Shown here piece by piece: positions 44,952-54,929 of a stretch of DNA of 64,000 nt. The first letter of the stretch is position 1, and each line of letters opens with the position of its first letter. Source of the stretch: Tenebrio molitor (lineage: Eukaryota; Arthropoda; Insecta; Coleoptera; Tenebrionidae); the NCBI RefSeq assembly GCF_963966145.1, contig NC_091046.1, positions 7,812,001-7,876,000 of the forward strand, written 5' to 3'. The translations under genes and the position numbers were made by a program. The notes beneath the pieces were generated by a model. It did not search any database, had not been told where the DNA came from, and saw nothing but the letters and a program-made list of their open reading frames with translations.

Positions 44952-45390
44952 CTCACTACCTTCAAAATGACATTTCGCGACCGCAATAGTTAACCGCGAA
45001 TGTAGATTTCGCGCACTAGTGCTACAAAATCATCCAAAAAGTATTCGCTTTCTTGAGCATTCTGAAAATAATGTGACTTGATAATAATAAAACCTGGTTT
45101 ACAAATCGCCATTTCTCCAATTTGAATGTTGAAAATTTCGAAAGAATGAAAATAAATCGCAATTAATTCGACTGGCACTTTGGCAAGCGCCATCTCTCCA
45201 CAAAAAGTACACGACAAATCAGACGTAATGTTCGTTTCAAAAATATTGTACAAACTTCGATGCGACAAGACGTATTCGACACTTTCACGCAAATGAAGCA
45301 CTCGCTCCTTCGTCGCTCGTGTCTCAAATAATGCGCTCATGCGCGAAAAATGTCTTCTCGCACTCGGTTCGTAAATAACTGTTACCTACT
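44952..45390 (-). repeat. ORF-bearing dispersed repeat, copy A
   Basis: Inverted partner of 46490-46985. Read on the minus strand it begins AGTTATTTACGAACCGAGTG and GAGAAGACATTTTTCGCGCA, continues with the open frame described separately, and ends in repeated CGCGAA-type words (TGCGGTCGCGAAATGTCATT). The ends contain short self-complementary words but no simple TIR. Confidence 0.8.
44990..45340 (-). CDS. 116-residue open frame inside a repeat
   Basis: It starts at the ATG of MSALFETRATKERVLHLRES, runs through FETNITSDLSCTFCGEMALA with a CX2C pair, and ends DDFVALVREIYIRG and a stop. In the second copy (46490-46985) the same frame has an early stop after MSALFEA, and an internal part is deleted. 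The ending LDDF.ALVREI is conserved between copies only as DNA. I recognise no domain. It may be a short protein of a non-autonomous element, a captured gene fragment, or an open frame by chance. That one copy stays open for 116 codons in AT-rich DNA is suggestive, not proof. Confidence 0.4.
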   Translation of the reverse strand: MSALFETRATKERVLHLRESVEYVLSHRSLYNIFETNITSDLSCTFCGEMALAKVPVELIAIYFHSFEIFNIQIGEMAICKPGFIIIKSHYFQNAQESEYFLDDFVALVREIYIRG

Positions 45391-45492
45391 CAAGTTGCAA
45401 ACTAGTTTGGCAACTGATATTCGGGGCAAATTTAGCCTTTATTAACTAGGATTGGAATAAATTTCCTCAAATATTTGTTATTGTGGATAACA
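45391..45492. other. Spacer
   Basis: About 100 bases between the repeat copy and the palindrome. It includes ACTCAAGTTGCAAAC, similar to the tip of the GTTGCAAATGACAA family. Confidence 0.4.
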
Positions 45493-46176
45493 TACGCTGT
45501 TTCCTAAAAAACGCCGCAAGCCATATCTCCGTTATTTATGGCTCGATTTAAATAAAACAAAAACTGTAATAAATCACTTCAAAAACACTATAAGGACAAC
45601 ATAGATTTTTTTTTCACAAAGTTATTCAAGGTCATTTTTTTTTTTTAAATAGCTTGGTATCTTTTTTAATTCCGATTTTGAAAGAGATTATTTTTCTGAA
45701 TCCAACAATGTGCCTCATGTTAGAATGTATTTAATAGTAACCGCGAAAATAAATAAATAAAATAGCATTATGTATTGGAAATTTTTTCTTCTAAAAAATC
45801 AAGTACACATACTATGGAATATTTACGCAATATTTATTACCCGTTCTGTCATATTTTTTTTAGGTTTGTTTTGGTTTAGGATTGTTTTCCGTAGTAGATT
45901 TTTTTTCGAAAAAAATTTCCAATAATGCTATTTTATTTATTTATTTTCGCTTGGCATATCGTTGGATTCAGAAAAATAATCTCTTTCATAAAAAAAAACC
46001 CAAGCTATTTGAAAAAACAAAGTTGACTATCACTTGACCTTGAATGAATTTTTGAAAAAAAAATCTATGTTGTGCTTATACATACCGTTTTTAAAGTGAT
46101 TTATTACAGTTTTTGTTTTATTTAAATCGAAATAACGGAGATATGGCTTGCGGCGTTTTTTAGGAAACAGCCTGTA
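45493..46176. mobile_element. 684-bp foldback element
   Basis: It opens TACGCTGTTTCCTAAAAAAC and closes GTTTTTTAGGAAACAGCCTG then TA. The arms run about 270 bp: GCAAGCCATATCTCCGTTAT pairs with ATAACGGAGATATGGCTTGC, and further in AGAGATTATTTTTCTGAATC pairs with GATTCAGAAAAATAATCTCT. The roughly 150-base centre is AT-rich. No coding capacity. Tips of the TACAGGCTGTTTCC type resemble those of other insect foldbacks (family knowledge). Confidence 0.88.
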
Positions 46177-46489
46177 TATTTGGGTTCATCACTTTAATTG
46201 AAAGTTAAAACGTCAAAATATGAAATGGGAACTGAAAGATGACCATTTCAGTGAGAAAAATCATGGAAAGAATTTTTTGAAACTTTAAAAGTGTGCTTTT
46301 GGCTATGAATCTCGAGCACACTTCAAAATTTAAATGATTCATAAATAAACCAATGTATTCAAATGATTAACTCGTTGAATAACGGTGATAATATATTATT
46401 ATTATTTCAAAAAACAACCAAGTTAAAAAAATAATCAAAAAGAAACAGTAGACAAATAAAGCTTCTGTGCTTTTTACATTTGTTTAATT
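46177..46489. other. AT-rich spacer
   Basis: Nothing recognised between the foldback and the second repeat copy. Confidence 0.45.
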
Positions 46490-46985
46490 ATAGTTATTTA
46501 CGAAATGAGTGCGGGAAGACATTTTTCCCGCATGAGCGCATTATTTGAGGCATGAGCGACGAAGGAACGAGTGCTTCATTTGCGCGAATGTGCCGAACAC
46601 GTCTTCTCGCATCGAAGTTCGTACAATATTTTTTGAAACGAATATTATGTATGACTTGTCGTATTCCCTTTGTTAATAGCGATTTATTTTCACTCTCTCT
46701 AAATTTTCATCGTCCATTGTAAACTAGAGTTTATTAGGTATTATCAAGTCAAATTATTTTGCTTAAAAAGATGAATGCTTTTTGGATGATTTTGAAGCAC
46801 TAGTGGGCAAAATCGACGTTGGCGTACTAGTGCTTCAAAATCATCCAAAAAACATTCGCCCTAGTGCACGAACATCGTTTTCGCGCACTAGTGCTTCAAA
46901 ATGGCCTGCGACTGCATAGTAGCGCGCGAACATCGACTTCCCACACTAGGTACTATGCGGTCGCGAAATATCATTTTGAAAAAAA
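46490..46985 (+). repeat. ORF-bearing dispersed repeat, copy B (frame broken)
   Basis: Aligns with the inverse of 44952-45390: AGTTATTTACGAAATGAGTG, ATGAGCGCATTATTTGAGGC, ACGAGTGCTTCATTTGCGCG and TTTTTGGATGATTTTG are shared. The 116-codon frame of copy A is closed here by a stop eight codons in and an internal deletion of about 80 bases. The right end is expanded by repeats of a unit with CACTAGTGCTTCAAAAT (46800-46910). Confidence 0.8.
46798..46912 (+). repeat. Local repeats of ACTAGTGCTTCAAAAT unit
   Basis: ACTAGTGCTTCAAAATCATC occurs at about 46827, CACTAGTGCTTCAAAATGGC at about 46886, and an inverse form, TTTTGAAGCACTAGTG, at about 46788. These short internal duplications lengthen the right end of copy B relative to copy A. 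Confidence 0.75.
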
Positions 46986-47099
46986 AATGTCCCTTTTAAT
47001 TTCATTAAATATAAAAAACAGAACTATGTTGCAATTTTTGAAACTTTATTCTAACATTGAAATGGATTAATTAAATTAGAGCTACGTATCAAGTTTGTT
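46986..47099. other. AT-rich spacer
   Basis: Nothing recognised. Confidence 0.45.
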
Positions 47100-49340
47100 T
47101 GAAATTAATGAATTTTATTTGAAGGAATCGTTTAAATCGGAAAACCGCTTTAATTTCCTTAACACTCGCCGTACACAATATACACCTGTTAGAAAATCTC
47201 TCGCCTGCAATTTCCGCACAATTGGCTAAGAGACTCTAATGCCTTCGCCGTGGTTTTCTAAGTCGTTAACATAATTTTACGAAAATTGGCGTGCAAATGA
47301 ATATTCTACATTTTAATTACTCCACCACGTTCCCACAACGGATTTGCTAATTCGGTTTCACTTAAAATATGTAAAAACGGAATTGTCCTTATTAAAAAAA
47401 CAAACAACTCCTTTCGTGAACGCGATCCACTCGCGCATTGTTTCTAATTATTACATTTTAAGGAAAAACAAGTTTATTAATTTAAATCGGTGTATCGTAA
47501 ACCAATAACGAGTGGGTTGGGAATCTTGATGAGGTAGTATCCATTTCACTCGTTAATATTAATGAAAATATTAATTATTATACAATTTCCATTAGTCTTA
47601 ACCGGTGAAATGATGTCCGTAACCCCGGCCTCCGCAACGCTCAAATTAATAAATTTCAAAATAAATTGCGTTTTTTATTGGACCGCTCTTCGGGTGGAAA
47701 GAAAGAAATTTGTTTACAAAAATCTGGTGACCATCTCGCATCCGATTCTTGCGCAAATCGGTCCGAGCAACGAGAGTTGTCCGTCGATGTTTCATTAATT
47801 TTGGAATCGCGATGTTCGGCCGCGAGTAATGAAAGGCAGCCCGACATAATAATTTTATTAATTGCCACCGCAAAATGAATTATTTACAGTGGCGAGCAGG
47901 TGATCCACTTTATAAATTACTTATCAAATTATACGAAAACACATGTTTAAAGAATGCGTATTTAATACAATAATAAAAGGAAGTTCATCGCTTATGTACG
48001 TCGACATGCCCAATGACACCTGCACCTGATAATATATTTGACTGTATTACATACTTGTTGCACTTCGAATTTTATTTTACGTCTTACGTCTTGATAAAGA
48101 CATTGGACAATATTTGTGATGCAGATTTCCGTTAGTCAGAACAATCCAGCAGCTCAGTCCATAGAGCGAGCCTCATTAAGCTGTCGATGCACTAACTAAC
48201 TCCGATTTCACCGGAAATGATTCCAATTCTTTATCAGCCAGGTCGGTTTTAGAGTCTTAAATCAAAATAAAAACAGGGACGTCAAGTGGTCTTCGCCATA
48301 ATGTCACTTACCGCGGAACATAATTAACCACCACCGGCTCAGCTTAATGGCTTCTTGAGTACGTGGCGGGCATAACAATTTTTATAATCATAACTGTGTA
48401 AAAAAATTGCGTTAAAAAAGTGTGTACCGAATGGTGGCGGCTGATGTACGAGGCGGTCAGAGTTCTATGATAATTCGATATATCAAAGAGCGAGGTGATA
48501 AATGAGGGGTGCAACGGCCGCTAAGACAGTGGAGGAATCGTTGGAAATATGTGGTAGGTAGGAAAAACGCCAACACCAGAAGCGTAGTGTGGTGTGGTGT
48601 AGTGTAAATGTTGTCCGAAGAGATTATCGCGATTAGGATTGTTATTTTAAAAGTGCGTAAAGTGGCACTTGTACTTAAGTTTTTACTTAAAGAATCACTT
48701 TGTGGGGCCACCGGCGCTACTAATACTCGCCAATATGATAGTAATTACAACAATTATGAGTCGTGAAAGCACCGGAGAGAACGTAATAACCGGAACGAAG
48801 CGTTCTACAATTGCATTTTGAGGTTCTCTCGAAAGTAGATAGATTTCAGTTAATTGTAACAGCGTCTGCTCCTGCTGCAACCTGACCAGCAGGAGCTGCT
48901 CCCAAATTCGTGATGCTTTCTAGAACGCGTGGTGCAATTTGTTTGAGCGGCGGCAATTTAATAATTAGCTTATTTGCTTTGGGAATTTCACTTTTCAGGG
49001 ACAGCTATTACCGTGTAAATTTATATTATTATTATTTTTCGAGAGATCGGCTCCCACGCGATCGTGCTCGTGTTAATTTCTTGTCGGTCGCTTTAATAAT
49101 AATTAATAAATTCACGTGAAATAATGTCATTAAAAATGGCCCCGTTCCATATTTCTTCGCCGTTTTACTGTCCTCGTAAACTGTTCGTTGGAAGGAATTC
49201 GGCGGTGGAAAATCGGCAGTGACGTCAGGTCGGTTGTAGTTTTGAATTTTAATTTTTCCAGTCGGGTTTATAACGTTTACCGTTAAATGGTAATAACAAT
49301 CAACAAAGTGGCCGTAGGAAGTGGGCACTAAATTGAATTT
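47100..49340. promoter_or_regulatory. 2.2-kb non-repetitive, moderately GC-rich block
   Basis: No dispersed repeat of this window enters this stretch. It contains CpG-bearing segments (47160-47340, 47590-47880, 48140-48360, 48690-48930, 49020-49330) and ATTA words such as TTTTAATTACTCC and GCTTTAATAATAATTAATAA. Overlapping frames on both strands at 47646-47878 and near 49032-49328 are unrecognised, and the fact that several frames stay open at once points to composition rather than coding. Probably a conserved regulatory block; inference. Confidence 0.3.
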
Positions 49341-49629
49341 ATCGTTGTGAAACCTTTGTGTCTGTTATGATGCCCGTAAAGTGTCATTAGAGTGAAACTT
49401 GCTACTTAGTCGTTAGTTTAGAACTTTTTAGCCCACTCTTAATTTATATTTAAGTTGTAAATATCAAAATTAATTGTAGCAATACGACTGTCCTCATTAT
49501 TGACAAGAAGTTTCTTCGAAAATTTTTCATTTGCCGCAATTGAAATGTTTTTATTAAACCGTCAATACAAAAATATTTTTGAATAATCTTATACACTTTT
49601 TAATAAAAATGAAAGAAAACAAAGGATAC
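49341..49629. other. AT-rich spacer
   Basis: Nothing recognised. Confidence 0.4.
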
Positions 49630-50110
49630 TTTTTTACAGTAAGAACAAGGAAGGCAATGCTTTCGTTCAAGCAAATTGCGTGTTCGTCCACGAAGCGCAG
49701 CTGAGTGTACGATGCAATTCAAGTGAACGAAAGGGGCCTTACTCTCGAGTGCTGTATTTGGTTTTATTCGATACCTCCTTATAAAGGAAATAAATAAAAC
49801 TAAACCACATTTTAGGACGGATCTTTTGCTATAGAAAAAAATAAAATACAAAATAAACAAAGGTATGTAACCTCAATAAAGTGATAATTGTTATTTGTTC
49901 CTGATGATGTCCTGGAAGAGGCAAGTGCCGCGAGGTACCAAGTGTTGCCTAAAAAAATCAAAATTACGTTATCAGAAAAAATTGGAAAAATTTACGAGTG
50001 AGTGAAAGACACTGAGCGAAAAACGATGAGCGAAAGTGAAGTGAACGAAAGAAAAACCTACACCCACTGTTACCATGGGTACAGACATACTTCCTAGGCA
50101 GGTATCGAAC
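49630..50110 (+). repeat. 0.5-kb dispersed repeat (GAGCGAAAGTGAAGTGAACG family), copy B
   Basis: Direct partner of 17349-17850. It has an extra segment near 49675-49710 (TGCGTGTTCGTCCACGAAGC) and an altered centre near 49905-49950. The internal inverted pair is TTCGATACCTCCTTATAAAG near 49769 and TAGGCAGGTATCGAA near 50095. Confidence 0.82.
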
Positions 50111-51329
50111 AAAATATTTTGTTATTAAGATATTGTTGAATTAAGAAGAAAAGACAAGACGATTTAAAAAATTAAACCCAAGAAAACGTTTCGAAAGAGT
50201 TTAGTCTAATATACAGAGTGAAAAAAAAATTCACGAAACTTTGAATAACTTTGAACCTGCTGAACATACCTTGAGAAATATTTTACTAATAGTGTATCAG
50301 TCGTAGTAGATCTCAAAAAGATTTTAAATCTTTTTTTAATTTCCTGTGTCAACCGTTGTTGAAGGATAGGAATGCTGAATGTCCTTTGGTCATTTGAAGT
50401 ACCGTTGCTAAAAAAAAAATTAAGACGTGACAAACGTAGAATTTTTTGTAAAGAAACAATGCAACTAATCATTTAGTGGACAGAGCATCCGACAACTGTC
50501 ACGTACACCGTCAACAGTCTGAAAGGAAAAATTCTTGGATTATTAAAACTTGTCTCGTTTCCATCCTCACATTTATAACGTCAGCTGGTGATGGCTCGAG
50601 GCTCGCTGGATGCAAATTTGTAGACACATAATGTTATGATAATTCGGCAAAAACGCCAAGAATAAATTTGTGCCATTCAACTCCGATATACGCACTAATG
50701 GCAAACGGTCTTAACTCGGCCAAAACAGTGAATCTGTAATAACACAATTTGAGATCCCTCCGGGATACCGCTGTCGAACATGAAAGCACCGATTTTCTAC
50801 TTGCGATGCATAATTTATAACTCTTCGGAAGATAGACAAGGGAGTGTGATTTGGAGTGGAAAGAAAAAGTGGAAGGTGTCCGAGGAAAAGAAGCAGGAAT
50901 GTTGAAAGACAATGTAATTGGAGAGTTGGGTGTTGCGGTTTGGCGATGGAAGAAATGCAAAATCCACGAAGAGAATGAAAAAATGCAACGTCAACAACAT
51001 TTTGCCACAAGAATCAAGATATGAGAATTTACTTAGAATTTTCCTTTTATTAAGAATGGTTTACTGGAACCTGAACCTTACTCACACAGTAGTAATAGTA
51101 GTTTTTTGTTTTTGCTTAAAGCGCTTTGCATTCAGGGAAAAAAAACTGACATTAAGCATTTTGAGGATCACTTAGTACATAGACTAAACAAGAAACAAGG
51201 CTTAGCTGACGGTAAATGTAATGTATTAATGAGTGAAGAATGAATAAAAAGGAACCAAGCTACCCAAAAGAAGTTTTTGAGGTCTCACTTATGGTTTTGG
51301 TATATTTGATCAAAAATTAGTTCAGTACA
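50111..51329. other. Sequence with weak TE hints only
   Basis: TACAGAGTGAAAAAAAAATT at about 50211 looks like another TACAGAGTG tip, but no partner end was found. Around 50840-51000 the plus strand is purine-rich (frame with FGDGRNAKSTKRMKK), similar in style to degraded LINE sequence, without an identifiable motif. Frames of 99-108 codons on the minus strand at 50634-51010 are its shadow. Confidence 0.3.
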
Positions 51330-51900
51330 ATTTTACTGCAAATAATAATATTCTTCGCTTTTGTCCTCCACCTGGTAATCCTCATCTCCCTCAAGTCTTC
51401 TTCTACCTCTACTTTCCATCTGATCCTCGGCCTACCTTTTCTCCTTCTTCCGCCTGTTCCAACATCTCGGGGACTCTTCCTCATCTAAGTCGTTGTGTTT
51501 TTACAATCTCTGTTATATTTCTTGTATGGTATAGCTGTTTCATCTCCTCATTTCTTCTCCTTCTCCATATTTCGCCCTCTCCTCCAAATATCTTCTTTTG
51601 TACTTTTCCTTCCCACACCTCCAGTTTTGTTTTTTGAGTCCACCAGGGTCCACCTTTCGCATGCGTATAGGACTACTGGTCGTATCGTTGACTGGATCCT
51701 GATCTTTGCACCTCTGGAGATGTTTTTGCTCTCAATCGTTCTCTGCAATGCACCTATGCTGGCATTATCCCAGTTTGGATCTCTTCCGCGATGATTGTTT
51801 TTTTTTTTTCTAAATACTGTTCCTAAATAGGTGAATCTCTACTTTCTCGAATCTTTCCTCCGTAAATTCTCCATTCGACTACTATCAATCGGTATAACAT
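51330..51900 (-). pseudogene. RTE-type LINE C-terminal relic
   Basis: On the minus strand, in order: YLGTVF-like sequence near 51830, then SKNISRGAKIRIQSTIRPVV and LYACERWTLVDSKNK (canonical SK..SR.TK.R.YKT.IRPV..Y..ETWTL). Next come QLYHTRNITEIVKTQRLR at about 51500-51550 (canonical QL.....I...IK..RLRW.GH) and a proline/arginine-poor remnant of the GRRPRGRP.RRW segment. Frameshifts and stops separate the pieces. This is the region after the RT domain of endonuclease-RT (RTE-like) elements. The reverse transcriptase itself is not present in the window. The element's 3' end lies near 51330. Confidence 0.8.
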
Positions 51901-51908
51901 TATTTTTT

Positions 51909-52205
51909 TGTTCGACACTGTCAGAATTTTAGAATTTTCTCCTGTGTGAACGGATAAATAAAATAAATTTGACAACTTGTCAAAACGTAACCTCAAGCTA
52001 ATTTTAAAAATTTTCAGCGATTTGGAGCCTTTGGGGGGCTCGTCGAACAAAAAAACGTTGTATTCAACTCGTTCTTGTGTAATTTGACCTTTTTTTGGCA
52101 CTCGTGGACCTTTAAAACTCTAGTTTCACTCGAGTTTTAAACTGGCCCACTCATGCCAAAAAAAGCCCAAATTACACACGAACTCGTTAAATAAACTACT
52201 ATTAT
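51909..52205 (+). repeat. 0.29-kb dispersed repeat (GTTCGACACTGTCAGAATT family), copy A
   Basis: Three copies in the window: here, 58990-59262 (same orientation) and 60322-60613 (inverted). It runs from GTTCGACACTGTCAGAATTT through GATTTGGAGCCTTTGGGGGG and CTCGTCGAACAAAAAAACGT to ACACACGAACTCGTTAAATA. The last 120 bases fold on themselves around ACTCTAGTTTCACTCGAGTT. A minus-strand frame, VEYNVFLFDEPPKGSKSL, is similar in two of the copies. No TIR or obvious tail, so the class is unknown. It abuts the RTE relic. Confidence 0.88.
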
Positions 52206-52609
52206 TTCAAAGAAGAATGAATTAAGAGTATCTCAAATTTTACCATTACACGTGATTTATGCAAAAAATCAATTCAAAAGCGTTTATTCTCAATCTTAGA
52301 ATATAAGAATTTTTATGAAATTAACTCAGTTGATTGCTTAGTAAAATATTTCGTAACAATGTAAAGTGTTTTCAAAGAAATTGTGGTCAAGTGACCTCGT
52401 GAAAACTGAAATTTGTCATTTATCACAACAAGTGAAGGTATGACCAAAATGAACTTATGCGTCTGAAGGATTTATCAAATAAAAGGACGACCTATATTTG
52501 GAGAAGAGAGAAAAACAAAGCCAAAAAATAAAAAAAAAACAGCACGTAGAAGAGCGGTTTCTTAAATAAGTACATAAATTTTTGCAAAAGTCAAAGAAAT
52601 AAAAGAACA
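52206..52609. other. AT-rich sequence ahead of a LINE end
   Basis: It may include decayed upstream LINE sequence, but no RT motif is visible. Confidence 0.35.
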
Positions 52610-53008
52610 TATAATTATCATATTAAGCATAACAGACCAGACATTATTATTTTAAATAAACAACAAAAGCAAGCATATCTTTTAGATATAGCTGTTCCAA
52701 ATTCACATAATATAACACAGACATATAACACAAAAATTAATAAATATTTAGAGCTGTCCGTTGCTATGAGAAATCTTTGGTGTTTAGAAAAAATTTCGAT
52801 TTTACCACTTGTAATTTCAGCAACGGGAATAGTACCGCAATCTCTTTTTAAAAATTTAAAAATTCTGGATTTAGATAACACATTGGTAGTTGAAATTCAA
52901 AAAGGTATATTATTATACTCATGTCACATCGTGAGGAAGTTCCTTAACATTGACACAGAACATAATACACAACAAAGTCAAAATGCGGAGGCAAGACGCC
53001 GGTAATTA
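52610..53008 (+). pseudogene. LINE C-terminal domain, one open frame
   Basis: A continuous frame without ATG at its head (an internal ATG lies at 52766). It reads HNRPDIIILNKQQKQAYLLD then IAVPNSHNITQTYNTKINKY, a pattern I know from the C-terminus of insect non-LTR polyproteins (HN.PDI...D.....L.DIAVP...N....Y..KI.KY). It continues SILPLVISATGIVPQSLFKN and ILLYSCHIVRKFL (canonical ...P...SATG..P..L...L ... IVRKFL), ending EARRR and a stop. The RT core that should precede it is absent. The long uninterrupted frame suggests moderate age. The 3' UTR follows (53009-53100). Confidence 0.85.
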
Positions 53009-53100
53009 TGTTGATAAGCACTGCACTATTACTTGATAGTAATATCCGTAATAGTGTATGTACTCCGGCAAAATTGCCGTGCCGCCGGGTGGAGGTGGGA
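53009..53100 (+). other. Probable LINE 3' UTR with stem sequences
   Basis: After the stop come self-complementary words: ATTACTTGATAGTAAT, then CCGGCAAAATTGCCG, then GCCGCCGGGTGGAGGTGGGA. A structured GC-rich 3' end next to the C-terminal domain fits the RT-recognition end of a LINE. The role is inferred from position. Confidence 0.45.
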
Positions 53101-53775
53101 TAGTCAAATAATTATTTTAAATTTGATATTTGTAAGAGGACGAAATCAAAAGATTTATTGACCTGTAGTAGAGTGAAACATTTGTTAATATACTATAACT
53201 CATTACACAGCTGTCGAAGAGTTTAGAAATATAATGGTCAATTAAAAATGACGAAGCCACAATTTGGAGCAATTTCCCAAATGAGAAACTGATTTAAAGT
53301 GGTAGTAGATTCAATACTAATAATTGGTTCGTTCTAATTTAATTTTATTACCATCTTACCTACATAATACTTTATGTTAGGCATTCAAAAATGATTTATG
53401 CAACATTAGCAACACAGACTCAGTGGTGTCAATATTATTATTATTAGTACAATTAATTAAAAGGGGACACGACATCGAGGCCGGATTTATTTATCATTTT
53501 GCTATTAACTCTTCTTTACACGACGTCGGAGTTTATCAATTATTATTACTGCTTTCAAACATATTTACAGCAACTATTAAGAATATGTTGGACTTAGCAG
53601 ACATATTTATATACAGACAGTTTTTTGCTATTCCCATCTTGTTAAAAAGCATGTTAAATCACTTTTACACAGAAAGGTCAGCGAGTAGTGTTCCACAGGG
53701 TTTTTTCTTGGGCACAATCGCTGGTTGTCTATTTATATTTATTAGCAAAATTATCATGACGATTTTATAGCTCTT
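53101..53775. other. Sequence with a weak RT-like frame
   Basis: A 115-codon plus-strand frame at 53423-53770 contains SASSVPQGFFLGTIAGCLFI, which partly resembles the GVPQGS.LGP RT motif, but the rest does not align with RT and the match may be chance. AAAAGGGGACACGACATCGA at about 53459 is similar to a word at 40827. Confidence 0.28.
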
Positions 53776-53899
53776 TATGCACCAAGGGCGTTACAACGAT
53801 GATTACGCCCGGAGAACGATGAATCCAGCTCGAGGGCTTTAGCCCGAGAGATGGATATCGTTCGATGGGCGTAATCATTCGGTGACGCCGTGGTGCATA
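53776..53899. mobile_element. 124-bp foldback with GGGCGTAATCA arms
   Basis: TATGCACCAAGGGCGTTACA and ACGATGATTACGCCC are mirrored by GGGCGTAATCATTCGGTGAC and GCCGTGGTGCATA. At the apex, CTCGAGGGCTTTAGCCCGAG is a further small hairpin. MITE-sized, no coding capacity, and only one full copy in the window. Confidence 0.82.
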
Positions 53900-53964
53900 C
53901 AAGATTTTATTTTTCACTATACGTGTTCTTAAAAAAAAAAAAAATTGGCATCTTTGCAATTTTG

Positions 53965-54025
53965 AATTAATCAGGGCGTTATGAATTCATTACGCCCGCT
54001 TATTCTTATTACGCCCTGTATTATT
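53965..54025. repeat. Fragment related to the GGGCGTAATCA foldback
   Basis: CAGGGCGTTATGAATTCATT, ACGCCCGCTTATTC and TTATTACGCCCTG are built from the same GGGCGTTA / TAACGCCC words as 53776-53899 and form a short palindrome of their own. Perhaps a solitary end of the same family. Confidence 0.55.
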
Positions 54026-54929
54026 CCCCGGTTGTTATGGACATGTTTACGTATTTCGTATCCTAGGAGTTATCACGCAATTATACTAAAGTGAAAAATA
54101 AATATTATATAATGCAGGTAATGTTGAAAGTAAAACTACCATTCTAAACATACAGTAGCTTCCAAATTATCTATTATTAATAATAACCAAAGCAAAAACC
54201 TCTTTCATGTAAAGTGCAAAGCTTTAAGTTTATGTAAATTTTACGTTATTCCTCTCGGATTATTCAAATAATGTAAATAGAATATTTACCACAAAAAAAT
54301 CATGCAGCAAAATGCCCTGAAAGTATCTACATTATTCAAAAAACATAATGTACACATCTTTTGCCAAAGCTAAATATTCTGTCTGTGTCGCGTGTTTACA
54401 TTTGTGATATGTACGTATGCAAAAATCAAAAATTGTTGTTAAAAATTTCACTGGTAATTGACAAATCTGTACCTTACCATATCATCTAGAATTATAATTC
54501 GAACACATCATTTATTTGTCTCAGTCAAAGCTGTCATCAGAGCGACGCCTTGTTTGGCGCATTTCAACAAAGCTGATGGTGACGGCTTGGTTCTCGAAAC
54601 GCGTATCAGCTTTACTTAAATAACAAAGTGTATTTGATAGAGGGGAAACAATGAAGTGCCAATGTTGTGAACACTAAACTCTTCATTAAATTCCATCTTA
54701 GAACAGCAGTTAAAATCATTCTTTACAAAGTGTTTGGTAGATTAGTAAAATTATTTTAAATAATAAAGCACTACTCTATCTACATCTCTTTTGTTCAAAA
54801 TTTATAAAGGATTCTCGTGGATTTTTTATTTTTATTTTGATCCAGCACCCCTGTGACAGATATTTCTTTTTTTTTTTCCTCCGTTATAACCAGCAACCAT
54901 TTGTATTTGTGCAGAGTAAAATTATCGTG
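54026..54929. other. AT-rich sequence, nothing recognised
   Basis: No coding frame or repeat that I can support. Confidence 0.45.

Noticed and set aside
47529..47541. TGAGGTAGTA, the seed of let-7
   Set aside because: The match ends after ten bases and the downstream sequence does not continue the let-7 family; no foldback around it.
53423..53770. Frame with SVPQGFFLGTI resembling an RT motif
   Set aside because: Only a few residues agree and no other RT block aligns in any frame nearby; noted in the interval entry but not called.
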